DNA of 46,039 nt, from NCBI GenBank assembly GCA_002427805.1, contig DIZB01000018.1, positions 35,068 through 81,106 on the forward strand, written 5' to 3'. The notes under the pieces were generated by a model, which was not told the origin of the DNA, searched no databases, and saw nothing but the letters and a program-made list of their open reading frames with translations. The stretch is from Candidatus Saccharibacteria bacterium UBA6039. GTDB taxonomy: Bacteria > Patescibacteriota > Saccharimonadia > Saccharimonadales > Saccharimonadaceae. This document shows positions 20,311-28,053 of this stretch, in pieces. Each line of letters starts with the position of its first letter. Within the stretch, counting starts at the first letter, position 1. The position numbers and the translations under genes were made by a program.

Positions 20311-22974
20311 ATGGGCATATTTTCAAGCATTATCACATTTTTATTGCAATGGTACGTATGGCTACCGATTGTGGTTATTCTGGGCATTCTGACGTGGCGC
20401 AACTATCGCCGCGTTGATAGTCATGTGCACATCGACAGTGATCTTTTGATCATGGAAATTCCAAAAGCCAACGACAAAAAAGAGCTTGCAGCAGAGCAGT
20501 TATTTGCCAGTCTTCACGGTATTTTACGCGATAAAGATGAGCTTAAATTTAACAGCAACTTCCAAGAACACCTCAGTTTCGAAATTGCGTCGGTTAACGG
20601 CCAAATCCGCTTTTATGTCTGGGTGCCAAAGACCCTTCGTAGCTTCGTTGAAGGACAAATTTATTCTCAGTACCCAACCGTTCAGATTCGTGAAGCCGAC
20701 GAAGACTACGTGTCTCACGAGGGCCAGCACAGTGTTGTCTATAGTTCAGAGATTACCCTGACTGATAATCAAATGCTCCCTATTAAAACCTTCCAAAGCT
20801 TCGAGGTGGACCCACTCGCTGGCATCACAGGCACACTCGCCAAACTAGAGTCAACTGGTGAAGAAGTATGGATTCAAATGCTCGTTCGACCAATCGCCGA
20901 TGACTGGCACAAGCGTTCTGATAAATGGATATCAGGGGTCAAACAAGGAAAAAATTCTACCTCAACTAACGGTGATGGGGGACTCAAGTGGATTTTAGGA
21001 CTCCTAGAAGCACTTTGGAGACCACCAGAACAGGGAAAAGACGGCAAGCCAGCAAGTGCACCAGAGATGTCCGATCGTGACAAAACACGTATTACCGAAG
21101 CTGCCACTAAAGCAACGAAACTTGGCTACGAAGTAAAGATTCGTTTGGCATACCTTGGTGATAGCACTACAAATGCGCGACTTCGTATGCAAGCGATCGT
21201 TGGAACCTTTAAACAGTTCAACAGTACCAACCTTAACGGTTTCAAGATGACAAGCGCAAGTTTCCACAAAGAAGATCTCGCAAAATATCGCGCACGTTCG
21301 TTTAACGATCGAGGCTATATTTTAAATATCGAAGAAGTTGCCAGTGTCTTTCACTTGCCGCACACCAATGTTGAAACGCCAAATATTGTTTGGGCGAGTA
21401 CGAAGACTGCCGAACCACCAGCGAAGCTACCTCTTATTACCGGTAATAACGCGATCGACGAGAATATCAGTGCCTTTGGCCTGACGAATTTCCGTGGCAT
21501 CAACCATCAGTTCGGCATGTTGCGTTCAGACCGTTCTCGTCATGTCTATATTATTGGACAAACCGGAGCAGGGAAGTCAGGAACACTTGAGCTCTTTGCC
21601 CTTAGTGACATCTTCCATGGCCATGGGTACGCCATCATTGACCCGCACGGAGACTTTGCAGTCGATAACATGCGCTTTATTCCTGGTTCACGTATGCAAG
21701 ACGTTGTGTATTTTAACCCGGCCGATACCGCATATCCACTTGGCTTTAACCCGCTCGAAGTCACCAACCCAAACCAAAAGACCAACATCAGCAGTGAAGT
21801 GATTGGCGTGTTAAAGCGCATGTTCGGCGAGAGTTGGGGACCACGCCTCGAGTACATTCTTCGCTATACCATTCTGGCGCTACTCGACCGCCCGACTACA
21901 ACCATGCTCGATATTACACGCATGTTAACGGATAAAAAATTCCGTAATGAAACCCTAGAATACTCACAAGATACCGTCGTATTAAACTTCTGGAAAGTCG
22001 AATTTGCCAGCTGGAACGACAAGTTTGTATCTGAAGCTATCGCACCAGTCCTTAATAAGGTCGGTGCCTTTACGGCTAACCCGATTATTCGTAACATCAT
22101 CGGCCAACCAAAGAGTACGTTCAACATTCGCCAAATTATGGATGAGGGTAAGATCCTGATCGTGAATCTCTCAAAAGGTCTCATTGGAGAGGACAACGCT
22201 GCTATCCTTGGCGCCTTCCTCGTCACGAAGATCCAGCTTGCTGCGATGAGCCGTAGTGATATTGAACATATCGAAGATCGCCGTCCGTTCTACCTCTACG
22301 TCGATGAGTTCCAAAACTTTGCGACCGATTCATTTGCGACAATTCTATCCGAAGCTCGTAAGTACGGCCTCAACCTAACAGTTGCTAACCAGTACATCTC
22401 ACAAATGACCGAAACAGTTCGTGATGCCGTGTTTGGTAACGTCGGCACCATGATTTCATTCCGTGTCTCGGCCGACGACGCACCGATCCTTGCGAAGCAG
22501 TTTGAGCCGCAGTTTGAACCAACTGATCTGCTTCAGATGCATAATCGTCATTTTATCATTAACATGGTCATCGCCGGCGAGAAATCTCCTGCCTTTAGTG
22601 CCACGACTTTAACACTTCCTCCGCCACAGATTGACAACACCGGTCGCATTATTGAAAATACACGTCGTATGTACAGCCGCCCAAGAGCAGAAATTGAAGC
22701 AGAGATTAGCGCTGCCATCCAACCTCCTGCACATCTGCAAAAAGCCCCTGTCACGCAGGCGCAGGCAAAACAATGGCCAGTTGACGTGGGCGCACAACAA
22801 GCCCCAGCAGCTACGCAGGAGCAGGGGATAGACACAGAAGCACCGGCTAAGCGTAAACGCACCAGAACGCGTCGTAAGAAGGCACCCGTTGATTCTGACG
22901 CGCAAGCATCAGTAAGCGAGCGGGTAGTTGAAACTGTAGCAACAGACACCGATACGATTCGTATCGAACGATAG
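20311..22974 (+). CDS. VirD4/TraD-like membrane ATPase
   Basis: A protein of 887 residues. One membrane segment lies near the N-terminus (IITFLLQWYVWLPIVVILGIL). Residues about 30-390 form a CPR-type domain of unknown role. The motor domain has Walker A GQTGAGKS (K422) and Walker B YLYVDEFQNF (D665, E666), and HRHFIINM-type sequence near 745, as in type IV secretion coupling proteins that pump DNA. The last 90 residues are Pro/Ala/Lys-rich. I begin at the ATG at 20311, after AAGGG; an in-frame GTG at 20290 is less likely. No relaxase or other secretion genes are near, so it may move DNA for competence or chromosome segregation rather than conjugation (inference). Confidence 0.85.
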   Translation: MGIFSSIITFLLQWYVWLPIVVILGILTWRNYRRVDSHVHIDSDLLIMEIPKANDKKELAAEQLFASLHGILRDKDELKFNSNFQEHLSFEIASVNGQIRFYVWVPKTLRSFVEGQIYSQYPTVQIREADEDYVSHEGQHSVVYSSEITLTDNQMLPIKTFQSFEVDPLAGITGTLAKLESTGEEVWIQMLVRPIADDWHKRSDKWISGVKQGKNSTSTNGDGGLKWILGLLEALWRPPEQGKDGKPASAPEMSDRDKTRITEAATKATKLGYEVKIRLAYLGDSTTNARLRMQAIVGTFKQFNSTNLNGFKMTSASFHKEDLAKYRARSFNDRGYILNIEEVASVFHLPHTNVETPNIVWASTKTAEPPAKLPLITGNNAIDENISAFGLTNFRGINHQFGMLRSDRSRHVYIIGQTGAGKSGTLELFALSDIFHGHGYAIIDPHGDFAVDNMRFIPGSRMQDVVYFNPADTAYPLGFNPLEVTNPNQKTNISSEVIGVLKRMFGESWGPRLEYILRYTILALLDRPTTTMLDITRMLTDKKFRNETLEYSQDTVVLNFWKVEFASWNDKFVSEAIAPVLNKVGAFTANPIIRNIIGQPKSTFNIRQIMDEGKILIVNLSKGLIGEDNAAILGAFLVTKIQLAAMSRSDIEHIEDRRPFYLYVDEFQNFATDSFATILSEARKYGLNLTVANQYISQMTETVRDAVFGNVGTMISFRVSADDAPILAKQFEPQFEPTDLLQMHNRHFIINMVIAGEKSPAFSATTLTLPPPQIDNTGRIIENTRRMYSRPRAEIEAEISAAIQPPAHLQKAPVTQAQAKQWPVDVGAQQAPAATQEQGIDTEAPAKRKRTRTRRKKAPVDSDAQASVSERVVETVATDTDTIRIER

Positions 22975-22984
22975 TACTCCTTTG

Positions 22985-23021
22985 ATTTGTTCTATTTCAC
23001 CCGAAAGGAAATAGAACAAAT
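22985..23021 (+). terminator. 14-bp hairpin after the VirD4-like gene
   Basis: ATTTGTTCTATTTC (22985-22998) and GAAATAGAACAAAT (23008-23021) are perfect inverted repeats around a 9-nt loop. AT-rich and without a T run after it, so it may be a terminator or a protein-binding site. Confidence 0.55.
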
Positions 23022-23322
23022 ATAGAACACTAATATATCGATATAAATTCTTTTATAGTACGCAGCGATCCACATATACATAGGCAAGCCATGGAAACGT
23101 CACCAACAAGTTAGTAGGGAATGAGAGTATGCATGAAATGAAGCAGCGTACAAAATATAAAGACGCAGAGTGCAGAAAGTATGAATAGTAAGCTGTGGAT
23201 GGATATATAGACTATGCGTCGCACAATATATCTTTTACGACATTAACTATATGACTAATAGATGAATACATACCCATCTTGTTTATGGCTACATGTAGCC
23301 AATATAGCCTGGAGAGTGTAGT

Positions 23323-23350
23323 ACTATTCATACTGCGTAGTATGAATCTA
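23323..23350. other. dif-like 28-bp site (11-6-11)
   Basis: ACTATTCATAC (23323-23333), spacer TGCGTA, GTATGAATCTA (23340-23350). The arms share an 8-bp inverted core, ATTCATAC/GTATGAAT, adjoining a 6-bp centre, the geometry of XerC/XerD sites. Similarity to known dif sequences is limited (CATA and TATG next to the centre). It lies in the zone where gene direction switches. Confidence 0.35.
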
Positions 23351-23641
23351 TTAATTTACTATGTTACGCACATTGTTTTTTATTTTATGTATGACTATTC
23401 ATACTGCATCGTAACTAGTTGTCATATTTGCGACGTTGCTACCATCAAGTTATCCACAATGGCCATAGCCGAGTTTGCATTTTTCATAGAAAATGTTTTC
23501 ACACTTCCCTCCTGCCACTACGCCCTATTTGCTTTTTTGATATTTTGATATTTAAATATGTTTTTTTCGTTTGCCGTGCTACGTTCTAAAAATAGAACAA
23601 ATTTAGAACATGATAGGGTGAGGCAGTAGTGCCCTGCTATC

Positions 23642-24583
23642 TTACTGGTAGAATGCTTTGCCGCTGACCCGTACATCAATATACGACGGTGCCTGACCAC
23701 GGGATGTTAAGTACACAAGCGAGCGAGCCATATCTTCTACCTGCTCCCCTGCTGGGCGGTCAGTTGATAACCTTACAAGTGGCGTTACTCCACTAAGCTT
23801 TATTTCTAACTCACGAGTTGTACCAGCGGGGAGGATCGCATCCGTCACCGTATAGCCCCTCACTTTTGATAAGGCGACCACACGGCCAACAAAGCTTAAG
23901 AACTGATTACTCGCAATCAGGGCGCCTTGTTGCAAGGCAGCACCACTTTCGTCGACAATCTGGACACTAGGGCTCCCGTAGAAGTTACGTTCAAAAGCAA
24001 CCCCCTTGGCATCGACGTAGTACTGCTTAGCACCGATCTTCCAACCGGCAACCGGTTGACGCATAACGAGAGTAAAGATCGTTTCGCTCATTGAGCCCAT
24101 CTGCGCAGAAGCCACACTATCAACCTCTGAAACAGTACTTGCAAGGTAGTTACCCAGATCAGTCGTATCAAGCATAAAACGCAAACGACTAAACGGATGG
24201 ATCCCCATATAATCATTGATCGCTTTCTGGTAGATCGACGTATCAAGGCTGTGAGATATAGACGTATCAGAGAACGCGATACTCACTTGTGCAGTCAGCT
24301 GCGTCAAAAGCCAATATAAAAATGCCGCTGCAAGAACAACAATCAGAAGTATCGAGCCAATTCGGCGTCGAACGCGAGCAAGGTTGTGTGCGTGTGAGCG
24401 CTGTGATAGCATATCTGGTTGCGAATGTGAGCTCGATGCCACACTATCAGACGTTGAGCCTGTGAGTGTACGGTTACGACGAAACGTATGTTGCGTTGTT
24501 GTATGTGCTGGTCCGCGTTCAAATTCCTGCGCCAAGCGGCGCCGAGGCACAGTTTTATCTGCTTTTTTACGAAATATTGCCAT
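23642..24583 (-). CDS. ftsQ: cell-division protein FtsQ/DivIB
   Basis: A protein of 313 residues: a cytosolic basic N-terminus of about 72 residues, one membrane helix (IGSILLIVVLAAAFLYWLL, about 75-93), then an outer part with a POTRA-like region (VSIAFSDTSISHSLDTSIYQKAINDYMGIHPFSRLRFMLD) and the beta domain (VVDAK-type YYVDAKGVAFE). It links the early and late divisome parts at the septum. It is the last gene of the dcw cluster here, and ftsA/ftsZ do not follow; the repeat-rich zone does. A TATAAT lies 13 nt before the start, so it may also have its own promoter. Confidence 0.85.
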   Translation of the reverse strand: MAIFRKKADKTVPRRRLAQEFERGPAHTTTQHTFRRNRTLTGSTSDSVASSSHSQPDMLSQRSHAHNLARVRRRIGSILLIVVLAAAFLYWLLTQLTAQVSIAFSDTSISHSLDTSIYQKAINDYMGIHPFSRLRFMLDTTDLGNYLASTVSEVDSVASAQMGSMSETIFTLVMRQPVAGWKIGAKQYYVDAKGVAFERNFYGSPSVQIVDESGAALQQGALIASNQFLSFVGRVVALSKVRGYTVTDAILPAGTTRELEIKLSGVTPLVRLSTDRPAGEQVEDMARSLVYLTSRGQAPSYIDVRVSGKAFYQ

Positions 24584-24604
24584 AGTAGTTATGCCTATTA
24601 TAGC

Positions 24605-25759
24605 CTATTTTGAAGAGGCGGCGGCTATGATCATGTCGGCCATTTCTTTAGCAGCATGTGGTTTTGCAAATGTCCTAAAACGCTGTGCCATAGCCCGAGC
24701 TTCCTCGGGGTGAGATACAAGATCACGAACAGCATCAACAAGCAGTTGTCTATTTTGCATCATTGCTTCTTCGTTCACAATCAGAACAGCATTTTTCTCG
24801 GCGTAGACTGCAGCGTTCTTCAATTGGTGACCACCCGTTAGCTTGGCATTAGGAATCAGAATCGTCGGCTTCGCAAGCGCGGCTAGTTCTAAGATTGTTG
24901 TCGCCCCTGCTCGTGTCACCACAACATCCGCAGCTGTTAGGAGCACTGGCATATCCGTTATAAAAGCATGTAGTTGAAAATGCTCGTCATTTGGTGGCAT
25001 GAGCGCCCGTAGCTCATCGTACTGCCCTGCCCCAGAGATAAGAACGACGGAGCCAATAGCAAGAAGCTCGTGTAGGGTTTCCGCCACGGTTTCATTAATA
25101 CGCTGAGCGCCAAGTCCCCCACCTGTAATGACAATCAACGGCTTACCCGTCGCAATCCCCCACTCGCTCTTCGCTCCTTCACGTTCTTCGCGTGTATGCT
25201 CATGGAAACTTTCAGCAATCGGAATACCAACGTAACGTGTTATAGTCGCTGGATAGTGGTAAAACTCGAGCGGCGCCCCTGTTGCAATAGAGGTCGCAAA
25301 GCGGGCTAAAACGCGGTTTGTGAGGCCAGGATGTGCATCAGAGTCATGGATAACAAGTGGGATCCTGAGAAACCGTGCAGCGATTCCCACGGGCAAACAG
25401 ACATAGCCGCCCTTGGTAAACACAACGTCAGGCCGCCATATAATCAGTTTTATTGTGCTTTGTACCATACCAATGCCAACCAAAAATGTATCGCGGATAT
25501 TCAGAAACATCAAACGTGGCCAAAATAGCTGCCTAAGAACGCTCAGGTGATGGTAGCGACGTAACTTACCGGCGATGATAGTAGAGACCGATACTGTGGG
25601 ATCAAACTCATGAATAAGCGACTTTGCCTGCGCAGCAAAAGAACGGTCGCTCCAAAATCGAATCTCACTCTTTGGATGATCGCTTTTTATCTGCTTAAGA
25701 ACTGCGACGACTGGCGTAACGTGTCCGCCCGAGCCCCCGCCGACTGCGAGTATCTTCAT
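24605..25759 (-). CDS. murG: MurG, lipid II-forming N-acetylglucosaminyltransferase
   Basis: A protein of 384 residues that adds GlcNAc from UDP-GlcNAc to lipid I on the inner face of the membrane. The first G loop GGGSGGHVTP is at residues 7-16, the second GGGLGAQRINE near residue 200, and the UDP-sugar site RAGATTILELAALAKPTILIPN near 275. The start must be the ATG at 25759 because the first glycine loop begins six residues later; this makes the gene overlap the end of ftsW by 65 nt. Confidence 0.95.
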   Translation of the reverse strand: MKILAVGGGSGGHVTPVVAVLKQIKSDHPKSEIRFWSDRSFAAQAKSLIHEFDPTVSVSTIIAGKLRRYHHLSVLRQLFWPRLMFLNIRDTFLVGIGMVQSTIKLIIWRPDVVFTKGGYVCLPVGIAARFLRIPLVIHDSDAHPGLTNRVLARFATSIATGAPLEFYHYPATITRYVGIPIAESFHEHTREEREGAKSEWGIATGKPLIVITGGGLGAQRINETVAETLHELLAIGSVVLISGAGQYDELRALMPPNDEHFQLHAFITDMPVLLTAADVVVTRAGATTILELAALAKPTILIPNAKLTGGHQLKNAAVYAEKNAVLIVNEEAMMQNRQLLVDAVRDLVSHPEEARAMAQRFRTFAKPHAAKEMADMIIAAASSK

Positions 25760-27005
25760 ACGATGATCCTTCGGTTAATCTTGATGAATGGACGGTGTAG
25801 CGTGATAATTGGAATATCAAGCCAAGTGCAGCTGCAATGAATATCATACTCGTTCCACCGAAGCTCAGAAGTGGTAATGTAATACCTGTCAGTGGAATCA
25901 GCCCAATCATTGAAGCTATATTAAGAATAACATGCGCGCCGAGCCAACCAAAGACACCGGCAACAAGTAGCTTCAGACGCATATCAATTAAATGATCGAG
26001 CACTTGAAGTAGTCGCATTAAAAGCCCAATGAAAAGCGCCAGAATTGCCACAAGTCCAACAAAACCAAACGTCTCACCCATAATGGCAAACACCGAGTCA
26101 TTAATTGCTTCAGGTAGGTAGCCCGTCGCCTGTACACTGTTGCCAATACCAACACCGAACACACCACCGCTTCCAATCGCCATCTTTGCATGTTCAATTT
26201 GATATGACGATGAGTCACTACTTGATGTGTTATCACCCTGAACAAATGTTGTAATGCGGTCAAGCCGATGCGGTGCGATAATGATAAGAACGATACCAGC
26301 AAGAACTGCCACACCAAGCAAAGTAATGCCAATTTTCTTCTGCACGCCTGCAATAAACAGCATCGTCACAATAATACTCGTCAGCGCAATACCAGTCCCC
26401 ATATCCTTCTCGATCACAATAATAAACAACATGGCAATTGCCGTAATGATAGCAAGTGGAATCAACGTGCCTTGGACATCATTCACTTTGCCCTGCTTCG
26501 CTTTTGTACCTAAAAAGCCAGCTACAAATACCAACATACCAAACTTTAGTATCTCGGCTGGTTGCAAACTTCCAAGAGGCCCTAAATTGAACCATCTGTT
26601 GGCACCGAGGCTTTCTTGTGCAATTCCTAAATGAAGCCACCCAGCAACGGCTAGCACCGCACAAGCGATAATTCCGATAACAAGCAGTGCACTCCCCTTC
26701 TTGAGCGTCCAAGCGAATGGAATAATCGCCATCAGCACAAATGCACCAAGCGATAATAATAAACTAATAAGTTGCTTCACAAAAAAGTACGTATCACTGT
26801 AGTTACTGCCATACGAATTATTAAGCACATTGGCACGCTGTGGACCAATTGCATACATAATAATCAGGCCAAACAACATCAGCAGCCCCATATAAAGCAC
26901 AATCAAGTAATCGGGACGATGACGCCTTACGGTACCGGACACTGCCTGCATAGGCGTACGCAGTGCGTCGAGTACAATCTGCGACTGGCGCCCACCTATT
27001 GCCAT
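25695..27005 (-). CDS. ftsW: SEDS glycosyltransferase FtsW
   Basis: A protein of 436 residues with about ten membrane helices (from LIVLYMGLLMLFGLIIMYAI onward). SEDS signatures: GIGNSVQATGYLPEAINDSVFAIMGE and GITLPLLSFGGTSM. It polymerises septal glycan with FtsI. I start at the ATG at 27005, two bases after the mraY stop and 11 nt after GGAGG; an in-frame TTG at 27023 precedes that site. The C-terminal 22 residues (RLTEGSSYEDTRSRR...) are polar and are encoded in the overlap with murG. Confidence 0.94.
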   Translation of the reverse strand: MAIGGRQSQIVLDALRTPMQAVSGTVRRHRPDYLIVLYMGLLMLFGLIIMYAIGPQRANVLNNSYGSNYSDTYFFVKQLISLLLSLGAFVLMAIIPFAWTLKKGSALLVIGIIACAVLAVAGWLHLGIAQESLGANRWFNLGPLGSLQPAEILKFGMLVFVAGFLGTKAKQGKVNDVQGTLIPLAIITAIAMLFIIVIEKDMGTGIALTSIIVTMLFIAGVQKKIGITLLGVAVLAGIVLIIIAPHRLDRITTFVQGDNTSSSDSSSYQIEHAKMAIGSGGVFGVGIGNSVQATGYLPEAINDSVFAIMGETFGFVGLVAILALFIGLLMRLLQVLDHLIDMRLKLLVAGVFGWLGAHVILNIASMIGLIPLTGITLPLLSFGGTSMIFIAAALGLIFQLSRYTVHSSRLTEGSSYEDTRSRRGLGRTRYASRRSS

Positions 27006-27006
27006 C

Positions 27007-28053
27007 TTAAATATTGCCTCCAAGAACCGCTATGGAAACACCGACGAATGCTGCCACGCAGGCAATCACCCAAAAACGCATCGTCACCTTTGTTTCAGGC
27101 CAACCGATCGCTTCTAGGTGATGATGAATTGGTGCAGAAATAAATACCTTCCGTTTAAAAACCTTTTTACTAAAGATCTGTATTAAGCTTGAACCTGCCT
27201 CACCCACAAAGACAATACCGATAATTGGCAGAATAAATAGTGTATTTGTCAGCATCGCGACAACACCAAGTGATGTCCCGAGCGCGAAACTCCCAACGTC
27301 GCCCATAAAGAAGCGAGCTGGGTAAATATTAAACCAAAGGTAGCTAAGGAGTGCCCCCATGACTGTAAAGCAAAAACCTGCAATTAAGTAATGTTGCGGG
27401 CCCTGTAAGAGCGCGATAACCCCAAAAGCACCAAAGGCAATCGAGGCGAGGCCTCCAGCGAGTCCGTCTAGCCCGTCGCTAATATTAACCGCATTACCGG
27501 CGGCCACAACCACAAACGCAAACAGCGGCACAATTACCCATCCGAGCGTCAGGTCTCCAATAAATGGAACGTGAACCGCATCGACACCAAGCTTCACAAA
27601 GAAGAACCAACCGAGCGCAAGACCAATCGCCGTGATCATAGCAAACTTAAGACTCGAGCGAAGCCCTGCAACACCCGTACCATCACCACGAATATTGATA
27701 ATGTCGTCAAGGAGCCCAACCAGTGCACCACCTACAAGGGCTGCGAGTGGTAACCATGTCTGTGCGCGATCAAGGTTAAAAAAGAACGTCACCGCAAAGA
27801 TGGCTGCTACAAATATAATGCCCGCCATCGTCGGAATGTTACGTTTGAACTTACTCGCGTGGAGTTTCGTAAATACTTCTAGCTTCTCCCCCGTCGTACT
27901 CGTGCTTCGTTGTTTTTTCCAAAACTTATAGCGATATGCAAGAAACGTATAGATTGGCGTTAAAAACATAGCAATCAAAAATGCACCAACACTCAAAATA
28001 AACGTTGTTGTCAACTCGTGTGTCAGATTCGTTATTGCTATTTCTTGCATCAT
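27007..28053 (-). CDS. mraY: MraY, phospho-MurNAc-pentapeptide transferase
   Basis: A protein of 348 residues with ten membrane helices. It moves phospho-MurNAc-pentapeptide from UDP to undecaprenyl phosphate, making lipid I. Key motifs: DDxxN-type LLDDIINI, NAVNISDGLDGLAGG, FMGDVGSFALG and the HHH motif in APIHHHLEAIGWPE. The start codon follows the ftsI stop without a gap (ATG-ATG at 28053). No Mur ligase genes lie between mraY and its neighbours, which is a departure from most dcw clusters. Confidence 0.97.
   Translation of the reverse strand: MMQEIAITNLTHELTTTFILSVGAFLIAMFLTPIYTFLAYRYKFWKKQRSTSTTGEKLEVFTKLHASKFKRNIPTMAGIIFVAAIFAVTFFFNLDRAQTWLPLAALVGGALVGLLDDIINIRGDGTGVAGLRSSLKFAMITAIGLALGWFFFVKLGVDAVHVPFIGDLTLGWVIVPLFAFVVVAAGNAVNISDGLDGLAGGLASIAFGAFGVIALLQGPQHYLIAGFCFTVMGALLSYLWFNIYPARFFMGDVGSFALGTSLGVVAMLTNTLFILPIIGIVFVGEAGSSLIQIFSKKVFKRKVFISAPIHHHLEAIGWPETKVTMRFWVIACVAAFVGVSIAVLGGNI

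Larger units (their letters stand above)
22975..23641. other. repeat-rich AT-rich convergence zone (candidate ter region)
   Basis: There is no convincing gene in 667 bp. Transcription from both sides points into it: most genes to the left are on the plus strand and nearly all to the right on the minus strand. It holds the 14-bp hairpin at 22985, a 21-nt repeat at 23009-23029 and 23590-23610 (one mismatch), several ATTCATACT elements, a perfect 14-nt palindrome GGCTACATGTAGCC (23287-23300) and a DnaA box TTATCCACA (23450-23458). This layout suits a replication terminus or segregation site; an origin is less likely because flanking genes converge rather than diverge. Confidence 0.5.

Noticed and set aside
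22975..23641. Origin of replication (DnaA box, AT-rich, repeats)
   Set aside because: Genes on both sides point into the zone rather than away, and no dnaA or dnaN is near; only one perfect DnaA box is present.
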